Source: Typhlomys cinereus (Eukaryota > Chordata > Mammalia > Rodentia > Platacanthomyidae). Taken from it: a stretch of 64,000 nt of DNA. Where the stretch lies: assembly GCA_023101885.1 (NCBI GenBank), contig JALPQD010000075.1, forward strand, positions 6,700,630 to 6,764,629. The letters run 5' to 3'. This document shows, in pieces, positions 32,615 to 55,620 of the stretch. A model generated the notes under the pieces. It saw only the letters and a program-made list of their open reading frames with translations, had not been told where the DNA came from and made no database searches. The first letter of the stretch is position 1; each line of letters starts with the position of its first letter. Both the position numbers and the translations under genes were made by a program.

Positions 32615-32664
32615 CTCCACCCCTTGTCAACTTGACACAAAAACATAGCACTTTTAAACTGTAA

Positions 32665-32894
32665 AGATGCTAGGCGGAAGCGGGGGCGGCCTGTGTTTCT
32701 GGTCCTGGTAGGGCGGAGCCTGTGAATCCCAGGGCAGAGTAAACAAGGAGGAGGTAGAGGCGGTCCATGGTGGTTCCCGAATTCTTCCGTGGTTCTACAC
32801 ACACACACACACACATACATGTGCACACATGCACAACTGAATACATACATACACATGCACAACTGAATAAATAAAAAAATTTAAAAAAAAGAAA
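32665..32894 (+). mobile_element. Second SINE of the same family, 5' truncated
   Basis: Plus-strand copy of the SINE body starting GATGCTAGGCGGAAGCGGGG, then (CA)n and an AATAAATAAAAAAA tail. It is flanked by a 12-base direct repeat TTTAAACTGTAA (32653-32664, 32895-32906). The tRNA-like head is missing. Confidence 0.82.
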
Positions 32895-34004
32895 TTTAAA
32901 CTGTAACCTTCAATCCTTGTTCCCATAGGTGTTAAAAGTTACCTTAAAAATATAAATACATTTAATTTTATGAATCCTAAATCTCTGAAAGTTCTCATAG
33001 ACAATTTTAAAATGTTCTTTTCGTTAAAAGTTCTGTTATTAATATGTTGGAAATGAAAGTTTTAAAAAATGTGTTAAATCTTTTAATTTTAAGATCTATC
33101 AAATCAAAATATATTAAATACTTCAACAAGATAAAACATCAAAATAGAAGTATAATGACACAATAAGAAAACATTATTTTAAAATGAAGTCCAGCAAACC
33201 AATTACTATATCCTATATTTCAATGTCCACCTTCTGTTGCTCATCACATAGTCATGGTGGCTCAAAGATTCTAGATATTCTTAGTCCATTTTTGCAGCTC
33301 AAAGTTGTAGAAGCAGATTTTCTCTGAAAAAGGCTGAATCTCCACTTGCAGCCATCCTCAGCATACATCTCACGGTTCTGGCATCTCAAACAACACTCTG
33401 GGTTCACCTCTGCAGCTATATGCTTCACCTTCCCTTGTAGGAACTCTACACCTGTGACTTGGTGTCAAGCTTTTGCTGCTCTCCATGAACCCCTCAGGAG
33501 TACACCAAAACCAGTACTACCTGGGGGATGCTGCCAGATTCCGAAGCGAGGTTGAAACATAGCTTGGTCCACTGGAACTACAGTAATACCAACTTTAGTG
33601 TGCCGACTCTAGAAAAGCCTCTTTCTAAGTAGCTGAAACTTCCAAAGAGCAAGAAATGGCTTCAACTTGGGCTTTCAGCCCCTGAAGAGGTCCTGGTTTT
33701 CAAACCATGAAATTGCCATACAGTGGTATTCATGTTTTCCACCATCCCAGTACAAGTCATTAGGTTTTCCTTCATCGATACTCATTTCTCCAACAACGGA
33801 AGGTATGCTGCTGCCTGCCCTTTCCACATCCAGAGCTTCAGTCATTAACACAGTTCTCCTCTATCAAGCAAACCAGTCCATAGTCTTTAATTTCAACTTT
33901 CCCAAAGTCCTCATTCTCCTCCTCATAAACTGGGCCCAAACAATCCACAACTCTCAGCATTTTCATTTCCAAATGATGCACTGAATTCTGCAGAATGGTA
34001 TTTC

Positions 34005-34430
34005 TGTTGCAGTCAGCCTGCAGATGGCTGATAAATCAATAACAAACAGCTTAAGGGAACAAAGGGTTTATTTTCTCTTGTGATTACTGGTTACAGTTCT
34101 TAGTCCAGCTTGACGGGAGGGCATGCACCACACCAGAGCGGAGGGAACCGGCCACACCATCACCACATAATAGCCAAGGGAGGGATGATCCTTACTTGCC
34201 AGACCAGCATGTCTGGGCAAGTATACTGAAGGATGCCAACTCCCTCAACCAGCTCTCTGTATTTTATTCCAGGGCCTAATCCCACCCACCATGGGCTGGG
34301 CCTTTCCCATCAGCTAGACAATCTCCTGTAGGTTTGCTCTGGGCCCAACTCATCCACTAATTCTCCGTAAATGTGCCCAGAGCACAAACCCTCAATCGTC
34401 AACTGACACCTGGGCCTAACTATGACAACA
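34005..34430. mobile_element. LTR-like repeat (right copy), unit B
   Basis: 426-base partner of 1216-1636. Immediately to its left a 111-base segment present in copy A is missing. Confidence 0.5.
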
Positions 34431-35372
34431 GGTCATATCAAATATCCAATCAGAAGAACTGAAGCATAGTTTGTTAGTTCAGTTTCCTCTGTCATAAGAA
34501 AATACTGGATTCCCGACAATATGTACATAAAGCAAGTGTATTTATCTCATAATTTTGGAAGTCCCAAGAGTGTTGCTGGCTTCCACACTGCTTCATTTGA
34601 GAGGCTGGTACCAAGGTGTTAGCTTTAGCAATGGAAGAGGCACTTGGAAGGGAGACTGCACAAGGCATGGCGACAATCCACAGGGCAGGATGGAGACAAC
34701 TTGCTCCTTAGCAACAGATTTTCCCTGCAATGTCTAAACTTTCTGTTTGTGATTGGCATGACTTCACCCTTAGGAGCATCTCCTAGTAAGAACCCAGGAG
34801 AGCAATCTACTTTTCTTGTACTAAGCTTTTATTGTTCAATTCTATTTGACTCTTTGATCCATGTGGTATTATCAACATTCAGAAGAAAGTATAATGTGAT
34901 TGACATCAGATATCAGATCTCATAACATTATTCAAAGCACAATCTGCCTTTCCTATTCATCCCCAATTATCTGTAGTTATAATTTCAGAGAAAATATGTA
35001 ATATACTAAATAATGTTTTAAATTTTTGACTTTTTCAAGAGTGGGATTAACATAACTTTAAAAATGATAATTATTTGGATAAATTTATATATATACATAT
35101 ATGGAATTCTTAATCTTCTCACTCAGGAAAAGAAATACAAGCTACATTCATTTATTCAAATTGTGAAGAATTTTTTAAACTAAAACCCTTTAATGGACCA
35201 GCAAAATTGTTTAGTAGGAGAAACTTTTTGCCTCCAAGAGTGAAATCTTGAATTTCATCCCTGAAATTCAATGTGAGTAAGAGAACAGACTTGCTCAAGT
35301 TGTCCTTTGATCTACGCTGTTTTCCATGGCATGTGAATAGAAATACACACAGACACAGACACAGACAAACAC

Positions 35373-35403
<31 letters not shown>

Positions 35404-36685
35404 TGCACACACACAAATGACTAAATAATAGGAAATGTTAAAAAGTTAAAAGGCACTTTTAATTTTTTTAACCATATTAATCACGTGTAAATATTCTGAG
35501 CATTAATTTTGAATGGCAAAACAAAAAAAAAGGGAGAAAGGAAGAGAGGAAGAGAGTGAATAAAAACAGTGAGGTAGACTTAATTCCATTTTTCCTTTCA
35601 ACTGTGATACTCTTAGTTTATTTGTATTACAGAATACTATATGAACTTCAAAAATTGTGATATATGTATATATTTATATATTCACTGTCTACAAAATGAT
35701 GGAAGTTGGTGAAATGAAAAATATTTTTTGCTTCATATACAAATGTAATATCATTTACATGAAAAAAGAAATAACTGGAATTTGCTTATCCTATACTGGT
35801 GGATGGTTGGGGGGCTTTTGGTTGACTCGGGATCTTCTAGGGGTGCCAGGGACCTGCAGCTGCTCCTGATCCAGTCTCTAATGACAGGAAGAACTTTGCA
35901 GATTGAGGCAGAACCAACATTCTTCATGCCCAAGGCTGGAAGGCCAGCAAGCGCACTAGGCATTGCTCACTGGCTGCCAAAGGCCCAGTAATTTGGGGAG
36001 ATAACATGGATGCAAAGGACTTGGGGAATAAAAGCAGGAGAAAGTAGTTTTTACTCACTCTCCAGAAAAATCTGTGCAACTTTCTAGAAATGTTGACGAT
36101 TTCTCAATTGTCTGGTCTCTTGTCTCATGACCATGAGGAATGAGAAATGTAGTAAGGATTTTATTAAGTGCAAAACAGAGGGGATAAAGCTCCCATGCAG
36201 GAGGGAGAGGTCCTGAATGACCTCCAGTGTGAGGGTCTAGTTTCGGTGAGGGTTTATATATGTTGAGGTATGGATACAACAATTTGTTTGTGGCTACAAG
36301 CTGATGAGAGAATACCACAGGAGTAGAGATTGAATGAGGGATCAAAGACACGTTTGATGCAAAATGTACTCTGTGTTTAAATAATGAAGAATATTATCAC
36401 TTTTGGTGGACACATGAACTAAGATGGATTTCAAGCAATACAGCCTTTGACAAAATTGGCTATCCTCAATGTGGGAAGTTGAGGCAGAAGGTGGGTTGTC
36501 ATAATACAGACAAAAAAAAAAGTTGTGTCAGCAAGGTTGTTCAAAGATAGTGGGGCTCACAGTGACACAGGTGTGTGTCAGGATTTGGAGAGCTGACCGT
36601 GGCCATTGCCAGATCAGCTGGCACATGGGGAAACACCCTCATCTTGGAAACAGGAAAGTGTTTCCCGACACGGTAGGTGTTCCTC

Positions 36686-45545
<8,860 letters not shown>

Positions 45546-47392
45546 GGTGCAGGGTCTGGAGGCAAAGCAAAAAGGAGAAACAGCACTCAGTGCACTGCTA
45601 ATGTTCATGGAACCATGAGGGGAAACAAAGGAATCATACCTTTGACTTTCACTTCAAAGTAAGTGCTATACGTTATATTTGTAAGAATTCCATTCAGTGC
45701 CACTGACTTCTTTGCAGTAGTGCAGCCTACCTTCTGTCTGCAATGCATAGGTGCAAGGATCGACATGCACATGGACACATGCGAAGTACAAACTGTGTGG
45801 TTAACTCAGTCCCTTCCTAAGGACCAGCGCTTCTCTTCTGCAGAGCAGTGTCAACAATGCCCAGCAGCAAGAGAGGAGCAGCACATGCAGTCAGCCCACA
45901 CTTTCATGCTCCCGAGGTGCACTGTGCATTGTGACCTCCATCCATGGTGGACCTGTGGCTACTGGAAAGATACCGAGGTGGGAACCCAAACACAGGCTGG
46001 AGCTATCATAGCTGCTGTGCAGCCTTCATTTGCCCTGGTCAGCGGAGGGCAGCTAGGCTCCTTCCTGTTGAGCAGCCCCACCTGTGAGATGGACATCAGA
46101 GCTGACCACAGGCGACAGGACATTTCCTTACAGTCCTAACCCAGGTTCTGCATGGTGATGATCTGAAAATCATGTAACTTTGAACACAGGAGGATGTTAT
46201 TTCACTTTTGTTTTAATTGGTGTTCAGTTTTCTGATGAAGTCAGCAAAAATGTGGAAGGTTCATATCCCAGACTCAGAAAACTCATGAGGACACATGACC
46301 GTGATGGGCAGCTCCGCCCTGGGCAACAGCACACTGGCCAGACAAGGAAGAGCAGAGGAGCGACGGAGGAAGAAGGAAAGACGAGGAGGTCTAAGCCCAG
46401 GACCTCAGCCCCCTGACCAGCCCCCTTCCTCCTGTCACCTTTACTGTAAGCCCTCCGCTTGTCATTGCTGTCCAAGCACCGTCTATGGCCTCTGAAAACC
46501 AGGTCTGGCACCTGATGCTAAGCACCCTAAAGCGTGTACTCAGTGAGTACTCGGATTTGTACTGTTGACTTAAAGGACAGAGGAGTAAGAGGCTCATCTG
46601 TCTGTGGATCCTGGGAGAGAGACCTGAGTAACAATATTCATCAACAGGTGGGCTCTGAAAAGAAGCAAAGAAGCCGTTACAGAGGGTCACAGATATGGAA
46701 TGGCAGCAGACCTGCCCGAGGACCCCTGTGCCTAGCCTTGCTGCTGCTAGCAGCACCTCTGCAAACACCAGAAGACAGTACTTTCCTGAAAGCGCTTCTT
46801 TGTTCAAAGATTAACATTCCTTGGGTTGCATCTTCTAGTTTCCACCTGAGTCTTCTTGTTGAGGGAGGGGTAAATTTCCACAGGCAGCCAGAACAGAGGC
46901 TGAGACCAGAGGAAATTGAGCAAGGCCACCAGCCTCTGTGAAAGACAGCACGTACCCTGGGAGAGCTGCCCTGAAGTCTACACCACATCCTGCACGCTCA
47001 TAGCCCCGGGGCGTCCACCACCATTCCACCACTAAGCCAGCCAGTAGGACTTTCAAGCCTAGTCCATCAAGGACCACCAATCAATAGTCAGGGAGGAAAC
47101 TAATAGAACATTTCCATTTTCCGCACCCCAAAATTTCAGAAAAGGAACCACTCAGGGTCATGAATCTTTGGAGAGAGACTTGAATCAGTCTTGTGTTCCA
47201 AACACTCCCTGATTGGTGTCCTTCCCTTTTCCTCGCTTCTCAAAAAATCCTTCTAAAAGAAAAAGTGTCCATGGTGTCAACTTCACTTCTCAAATTTAGA
47301 TGCAAGTACTTGGATTTCAAACCAGTAACATTCTCAAGTCTTCCTCTTCCCCTCCTACACCAGCCTGACAAATGCTAAACGTCCTCACCTAC

Positions 47393-47437
47393 CTTTTCAC
47401 AGCTGCCTCCAGGGATAGTGTTGCAGCCTGGGTGTCC
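47393..47437 (-). other. Serpinb9: Copy B exon 1, 5' untranslated (5' end approximate)
   Basis: Same sequence and G/GTAGGTGAG donor as copy A exon 1. The 5' end is estimated from the TATA-like box at about 47468-47463. Confidence 0.55.
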
Positions 47438-47462
47438 AAGGAGGGAACCTGTGGCCCTGGGT

Positions 47463-47559
47463 TTTTAATCACTGTGGGTGGGGACTTGCAGTGAGTCGTC
47501 CCTAGCGCGTGACAGGGAACAACCTCTGACCTGAAGCACCAGTGGCCTTGGCTGACTCA
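47463..47559 (-). promoter_or_regulatory. Copy B serpin promoter: TATA-like box and AP-1 site
   Basis: TATA-like core at 47468-47463 and TGACTCA at 47553-47559, both unchanged from copy A, so both genes appear to keep the same basal promoter. Confidence 0.5.
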
Positions 47560-49994
47560 CCTCAGGGTCCTGGAGGAACTGGTGAGGATTCTCTAGGCTG
47601 CTGAGGGAAAACAGAACAGCTGGGCCTCAGGCTGGCCGACTCCAGAATGGCACACAGGCATAGTGCGGTTTTATGTGGTTAATGTGCCTGTACACCTCTA
47701 AGAGAGTCACTTGAATGTCTCCCGCTTGATGTCTTGTTTTTTTGTTTACTGTTTAAGTCCCTTATTTTGTACCTCTGGGGATGTAATCCCAAAATTTGTA
47801 CATCCTAAATAAAAGTATTAGAGAGAGAGACAGAAAGAGAGAGAGAGAGAAAGAGAGAGCGAGAACACATTCTTATAAGATTTTGTGCCTAAAGTATAAT
47901 GGGGTCCGAAAAATAATTTTGAGATATCCTAAATTGAGCTATAGGTAGTAAGGTGGAAGAAAGAAAACATGAGAGCTTATTATACAACATTTATTTCCTT
48001 AGATTTGTGAACAATTTTCCATTGCTGCCTGACCATAGGCTGCTGTGTGAGGGACTCTATCCCAGGGCGAGTCTTTTTTTAGGCTAGCAAATGAAAAAAT
48101 TTTAAAACCTCATTTATTTCTGGGATCTCGGTCTCGAGATTTCAATTTAATATTCATGTTTTAGAGACACATATTTTAGTGACTTTTAGGACACTCATGT
48201 CGTCTTACAGCTGCCACCACCATCTGATCCCAGAATGCTTTTACTATCTCACAAAGAAGTGATCTACCCATTGCAACCAGCAGAGCGTTTCTAGTCGGTG
48301 GAATTGTACAATATCTGGTCTCTTGTGGGCCTGTTTCTCTAACTTTTTGTCTTTGGGGTTCCTCTTTGGGGATTCATGGTGTCTGAGGCTGTGGAGCTGA
48401 GACACATCAGCACACTGCAACCTGTAGCCGCCTGTTGAGTTCTTTCTAAAGCCGTGACACAAAGGTAATGCCTTTGTTCCTGACTTTCAAACAGAAAAGG
48501 ATTTCAGGACAGGCCAGTGTGAAGCAGAGTTTGCTTTATGAAGAAGAATATTTAACACAGATTTCAGTAAGGGATCTATAAGACAGAGGTTATGGAAGGA
48601 ACTGGACATAGCGAAGCCTGGAAGTGACTCTCTCAAAGAGGAGTTCTGCATCTTAATGTATACCTCAAAGAATAACTGAGAAACATTTTTTTCTCCTGCT
48701 TCACTCCTTTTCTCAAATGAGAAAACAGTGTCTGCAGTGCATAAGGACTAAACTCTGTAAGACAAATCCATGTAGACAAGTATTGAGCAAGGGCCTAGGG
48801 ACATGACATTTGCTGCAAATGGGATTTGTTGAAATACTGAAGCTCACTACCAAGTGTGGTGGACAGATGTGTTGAGATGGATTCGGGCAGTGCAGTGTTC
48901 CACTGTTCCACACTGCCGCTCGCTGTCAGGTGGGAAGCTGGGTTTTGTGATCACTCGTTCTGCTGCCGTGAGACAAAACTCACACAGTCAGCCTCAGGGA
49001 GAAAGGCAGATTTATTTGGCTTGGTTCCGGAGGGGAGATGTGGCCCATGATGTCAGAGAAGGCGTGGCAAGTGGCAGAAGCTGAAGGTGGCTTAGGTCAT
49101 GTGGCTCATGGTGAGGCAGAGAGCCAGCCCACTTCTCTAGTAGAAGTAGGGGGGCTACCCAACTCAAGGCCCACCCCCTATGACTTGCCTTACCTCCAGG
49201 AAGTCTTCACTATCAAAATGCCTGTTGCTTTGTTTCTTGATCTTAGAGGCGGTCAGCCCCAAGAGGTCAGACCCAGGCCTCTGATGCTTCCACAATGTTT
49301 TTCCTGAAGATGGCACTGAGTCCTGGCTAGGCTGCAGGGTCCGTTCACAAGACAATACAGTTAGAGAACAACGCCTCCATGGGAATTCTGGGCTGTGGGT
49401 GTTGGCAGAGGCCGAATTGAAACCTCCCAGGCCTGACTGGGAGATGCAACCAGAGGATTAGGCCATAGAAGCCAGTCCAGGAAGGCATTATCTTATTGCT
49501 ATTATAGACAGGGCTCTTGTGGACATCGCAGCAGGCCAGCAGCACAAAGCTAGACATAGGGCCGATCCTCAGCCAGGTGTGGTGCAGTTTCATGTCTGTG
49601 GTCTTCTGTAATGGCTCCTTTCCTGCTTCCTCCCGGGCCCACCTAGTGATCAGTGTTCCTGCCTCAGCTCTCCCGGGGATCCACAGGAAGATGAGCCTCG
49701 TACTTCTTCTCTGTCCTTTAAGTCAGTAGTCTCTAGTCTGAGTCTGAGCACTCATCTCTTCCTTTCAAGCTCTTTCCTTAATTCTCCCCATGCTGATGAG
49801 CCCTTCCACTATGCTGAGCTTGCTTCCAGGTGCTAATGATCACATCTTGCCTTCAGAATCCTTTCACTGTGTTGGGATCAGCAATGAGCAGCTAGAGAGC
49901 TTAAAGTTTGGAGTGATGGCAGGAATGGGGTTCAACAGGTGTTCTGGGATTGGACAACTGAGTTCCTATTTGTATCCTTCCCCTCCTTGCCTTA

Positions 49995-50287
49995 TTTTTT
50001 GATTTATTATTTATTCATTTGTGTGTGTATGCGTGTGTGCGTGAGTGTGTGTGTGTGTGTGTGTGTGAACCACGGGCCAATTCGGGAACCACCATGGATG
50101 CCTCCGCCTCCTCCTTGTTTACTCTGCCCCGGGATTCACAGGCTCCGCCCTACCAGGACCAGAAACGCAGGCCGCCCCCCACCCCCGCTTGCGCCCAGCA
50201 TCTATACATGGGGTCTAGGATCCGAACTCAGGACCTTCCACCTGCAAGGCAGCGGTTTAACCCCTGAGCCACCTCTCCAGCCCCACA
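49995..50287 (-). mobile_element. tRNA-headed SINE with unusual body, copy B
   Basis: Same insertion as in copy A with the same flanking direct repeats (49980-49994 and 50288-50302), so it predates the duplication. Confidence 0.85.
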
Positions 50288-51744
50288 CCCCTCCTTGCCC
50301 TATGGCTCTGACTGGGACCTCTAGCACTAAACTGAACAGGAGTGGTGAAAGTGGACAGTCTTGTCTTACTTAGTCCTGATCTAGTGAAATGATACAAGTT
50401 TTTCCCATTCAGAATGATGCTTGCTTTAGGCTTGTTTTATGTTGAGTTATGTCCCTTTCAGTCCTATTTTCTTTAAAGCTCTCATCATGAAGGGATAACG
50501 AATTTTGTCCAAAGCTTTCTTTGCATCTGTTGAGAATAGCCTGTTTTTTGTCTTCAAATCTGTTAATATGATGAATCACATTTATTGATTTAAATATGTT
50601 AAATCATCCTTGCATTTCTGAAATGAACCAGGTTTTATCATGATTATGATATTTGGGATTTTTATCCAGTTTGTAATTATTTTATTAAGAATTTATGCAT
50701 TTGTATTCATTATTGATGTTGTCCTGTGATTCTATCCTTCTATCAGTTTTTTTTTTATTTCAGCTCATACAAACTTATTAGGTACACCAGTTCCCTCCCT
50801 CCCTCCTCCTCCCCCCGTACCCCCTACTCCTCCTCCCCACCCCTCTCCCTCCCCATCCCCCAGTGCCTCCCACCCCAATTCCCAGAGAGTCCTTTCTTGT
50901 GCATGTCTGATTTTCCTCTGGGCCCTCCTCTCCGATGACGTACAAGGACCCAGTGGCCTTTCCCGAACCCTTTCCCGTGTTCCCCTTAGGTATAGGAACA
51001 CTGCTGTGGCTGCCAATCCTTTGCCTCCAAGGATCTTGGTGCCTTTAGCAGATGCTAGACTTTGTGAGGTCAACAGTGTGTTGGACAATGCGCAGGGCAT
51101 GCAAAGTCCAATTATGATTGCTTCAGCCCTAACTAGTATAGAGTATCTTACATATCACTGCTCCTCCCATCCTTATGCTCTTACACTCTTACCGCCCCCT
51201 CTTCCGCAAATTTCCCTGAGCTTCAAGATGGGGAGAGACTAAGCTGGCCTAGTTCTAGGTGGTTGATATAGAGTCTCTGAAGTTCTGGATTGTGGTTTGT
51301 TGATTTTCTTTTGCAGTTTTGCTGCTCCTGCAATGCCCTTCACTCCATCCTGGTGGGCATTGTATGTTACCCCCTGGCTAGAGACAAAAAGCTGTTAGAG
51401 TCTTGTGATAAAAGCACATTCAAAGGTAGATGTAATAAAAGTGGGAAACCACAGTGAGGGAGGGGTCTATCACCCATTTGCAAAATGGTTACTTTTTATC
51501 TGCCAGACTATATGCCCTCCTCTTCTGGTGAGATCACTTCCCCTCAGTAGTAAATGATCAGGAACAAAAGTCTGTGAACTTAATCAGATGTCTCATTACT
51601 TATTTGGGTCCTTGGTGGAGGCCTATTTTCCCTGCTGTAACATGGTCCCTTCTCTCCTTGTTTCTGGTGTGGCCCTCCTACCCCATCCCTCCTGTTCATA
51701 ATCCTTAGAATTACTGTCTCTAGGTGGGCTGGGTGGGTTTGGTA

Positions 51745-54700
51745 CTAGGAGCCACCTATTAGGGAGTACATAAGGCGCTTAATTTTCTGGGTCTGGGATA
51801 CTTCACTTACTATAATTGTTTCTAATGACATCCATTTCCCGGCAAATTTCAGTAATTCATCATTTTTGATGGCTGAGTAGTACTCCATTGTATAGATGTA
51901 CCACAGTTTCCTTATCCACTCGTCAACTGTTGGACATTTGGGTTGATTCCATGACTTTGCTATTGTAAACAGTGCTGCTATGAACATGGTCGTGCTTGTG
52001 CTATCGAGGTGAACCTCTGCTGTATGGGGGGTTATTCCCAAAAGTGGAATAGCAGGGTCATATGGCATTTCAATCTTTAATTTCTTTAAGAATTTCCAGA
52101 CGGCTCGCCAGAGTGGCTGTATGAGCCTGCATTCCCACCAGCAATGTAGGAGAGTTCCCCTCTGTCCACATCCTCTCCAGCATTTATCATTGTTAGTATT
52201 GTGGATTTTTGCCATCCTGACCAGGGTGAGATGATATTTCAGGGAAGTTTTGATTTGCATTTCCCTGATGGCTAAGGAAGTGGAGCATTTTTTCAGATAT
52301 TTGTTAGACATTTTAATTTCATCCCTGGTAAAGTTTCTTTTAAGTTCCAGGGCCCATTTTTTAATTGGGCCATTGGTTTCCTTGGTGTTTAGTTTTCTAA
52401 GTTCTTTGTGCACTCTGGACAGTAGAGCTCTATCAGATATATGGTTAGTGAAGATTTTCTCCCATTCTGTGGGTTGCCTTTGAGCTCTCGTTACAATCTC
52501 TTTATCTGAACAGAAGCTCTTTAATTTCACAAGATCCCAACTGTTGAGAGTTGGTAGCAGTGACTGTGCCATTGGATGTCTGTTTAGGAACTGTTGGCCT
52601 AGCCCAATCAGCTCGAGGGAGTTCCCTATCCTTTCAACTATGGTTTTTATAGTCTCTGGCCTGATATCAAGGTCCTTGATCCATTTGGAGTTAAGTCTTG
52701 TGCATGGTGACAAGTACGGTTCCAGCTTTAATCTTCTGCATGTGGAGATCCAGTTTTGCCAGCACCATTTGTTGAAGATGCTGTTCTTTTTCCATTGGAT
52801 TCTTTGGGCCCCTTTGTCAAAGACCAAATGGCTGTAACTTTGTGGGCTTATATCTGGGTCTTCAATCCTTATCCATTGATCTGCGTGTCTATTTTGGAGC
52901 TAGTACCAGGCTGTCTTTACAACTATGGATTTGTAGTATAGACTAAGGTTTGGTATGGTTATACATCCTGCTGTGTTTTTGTTACTCAGGATTGTTTTTG
53001 CTATCCTGGGTCTTTTCTGCCTCCATATGAACTTTGAGATTGTTTGGTCAACTTCTTTGAAGAATTGCTTTGGGATTTTGATTGGTATAGCATTGAATCT
53101 GTATATTGCCTTTGGTAGGATGGTCATTTTCACGATGTTGATTCTGCCAATCCAGGAGCAAGGGAGGTCTTTCCACCTTCTGGTGTCTTCTGCAATTTCT
53201 TTCTTTAGGGTTTTAAAGTTTTCATTGTAAAGGTCTTTTACTTCCTTAGTTAGGTTTATACCAAGGTATTTCATTTTTTTAGGGGCTATAATAAATGGTA
53301 TTGTTTCTCTCAAGGCTTTTTCATTTCTTTCATTCTGGGCATATAGGAAGGCCTCTGATTTTTGCACATTTATTTTGTATCCTGCCACACTGCTGAACTT
53401 CTCAATGAGTTCCAGGAGCTTCCTGGTGGAGTTTTTGGGATCACTCAGGTATAAGATCATGTCATCTGCAAATAGGGATAGCTTGACTTCTTCCTTGCCG
53501 ATTTGAATCCCTCTTATGTCCCTTTCTTGTCTTATGGCTTCAGCTAAGACTTCAAGTACAATATTGAATAGAAGTGGTGAGAGTGGACAGCCTTGTCTAG
53601 TTCCTGATCGAAGTGGGAATGCTTCCAATTGTTCCCCATTGAGCATAATCCTTGCTGTGGGCTTGTTGTATATAGCTTTTATTATATTGATAAAGGTTCC
53701 TTCCATTCCTACTGTCTCTAGCGTTTTGATCATAAAAGGCTGTTGGATCTTGTCAAAAGCTTTTTCTGCATCTATCGAGAGTATCATGTGGTCTTGGACT
53801 TTGGACTGGTTTACATGATGAATTACATTTATTGATTTGCGTATGTTGAACCAACCTTGTGTGCCGGGGATGAAGCCTACTTGGTCCCCATGAATGATCT
53901 TTTTAATATGTTTTTGAATCCGATTTGCTAAGACTTTGTTGAGAATCTTTGCGTCTCTGTTCATCAGGGAGATCGGCCTATAGTTTTCTTTTTTAAGTGA
54001 ATCTTTATTAGGTTTTGGGATTAAAACGATATTAGCTTCATAGAAGGAATTTGGTAGTGTTCCTTCCTTTGCTATTTGATGGAACAGTTTAAGGAGTATT
54101 GGTGTTATTAACTCCTTAAATGTCTGGTAGAACTCTGTGCTGAATCCATCTGGTCCAGGACATTTTTTGGTGGGAAGATTCGAGATTACTTCCTCAATTT
54201 CCTTATATGTTATAGGACTATTTAAATAATTCACAACTTCCTGATTCAATTTAGGTAAGTTGTGTTTACTTAGAAATTCATCCATCTCTTTTGTGTTGTC
54301 AAACTTCACAGAGTATAAGTTTTTGAAATATGATGTTATAATTCTCTGGATTTCTTGGGTATCAGTAGTGATAACTCCATGTTCATTTCTAATTTTGTTA
54401 ATTTGGGTTTTCTCTCTCTTGCTTTTGGTTAGTTTAGCTAGGGGTGTATCAATCTTATTGATTTTTTCAAAGAACCAGCTTTTTGATTGGTTGATTTTTT
54501 CTATCGTTTTCTTAGTCTCGATTTCAGATATTTCTCCCCTTATTTTGCTAATCTCCTCTCTTCTACTACTTTTGGGATCAGATTGCTCTAGTTTCTCTAA
54601 AGCTTTAAGCTGCATTGTTAAGTTGTTTATTTCTGATGTTTCCATTTTTTTGACGTAGGCATTAAGAGCTATGAACTTACCTCTTAGAACAGCTTTCATT

Positions 54701-55570
54701 GGGTCCCAGAGATTTTGGTAAGTTGTATTTTCGTTATCATTCACTTTCAGGAAATCTTGAATTTCCTATTTAATTTCTTCCTGAATCCAGTTCTCATTCA
54801 GCATCATAGTGTTAAGTTTCCAGGAGTTAGTGTATTTTCTCTTGTTTGATGTGTTGTGGATGTCCAGCTTTAGGCCGTAGTGGTCTGATAGGGCACAGGT
54901 TAGAATTTCAACTTTCTTATATATGTGTAGATTCATTTTGTGGCCCAATATGTGATCTATTTTGGAGAAAGTTCCGTGTGCTGCTGAGAAAAATGTGTAT
55001 TCTTTGGTGCATGGGTGAAAAGTTCGATAGAGATCTGTAAGGTCCATTTCTTTCAGGGTTTGATTAAGTTCCAAAGTGTCTCTGTTAAGCTTTTGACCTG
55101 TTGATCTATCCCATGTTGAGAGGGCGGTGTTGAAGTCCCCAAGAATTATCGTTTGGGGGTTGATTTCTTGCTTTTAGACGCTGTAGGGTTTTCTTAATGA
55201 ATGTGGAGGGGCCCGTATTGGGTGCATATATGTTCAGTATTGTGAAGTCTTCCTGGTGAATTGTACCTGTGATTAAAATGTAGTATCTATCCGTGTCTCT
55301 TATAATTTTCTTTGGTTTGAAGCCCACTTTGTCTGATAGCATAATGGCTACCCCTGCCTGTTTTCTGCTTCCATTTGCTTGTAGAATTGTTGACCAGCCT
55401 TTTATTTTTAGAGTGTGCCTATCTTTTGTGGTGAGATGGGTTTCCTGCAGGCAGCAGATTGATGGATTGTGATTTTTAATCCAAGTTTGTAATCTGTGTC
55501 TCTTGATCAGTGAATTAATTCCATTAACATTTAGTGTTATAATGGAGAAACTATTGTTAATTCCAGACAT
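51745..55570 (-). pseudogene. L1 ORF2 pseudogene, copy B
   Basis: Four open pieces (360, 614, 102 and 154 codons). It shares with copy A the stop near 52899 and the extra T near 55172. Its private lesion is a lysine codon turned to TAG near 54764 (TTTCCTATTTAA on the plus strand, where A has TTTCCTTTTTAA). FADDMILYL and the Cys/His cluster are retained. Confidence 0.88.
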
Positions 55571-55620
55571 TTATTATGTTTAGTAGCTTTTATAAGTATA
55601 TTGCTTCGTTTTTAATGATG

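Larger units (their letters stand above)
1..32901. repeat. Segmental duplication unit, copy A
   Basis: Aligns end to end with 32902-58590 after removal of two private L1 insertions (1,385 and 5,820 bases). By eye the non-L1 sequence differs at about one base in a hundred. The left edge is the window edge, and the true duplication junction cannot be located because the array continues in register. Confidence 0.93.
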
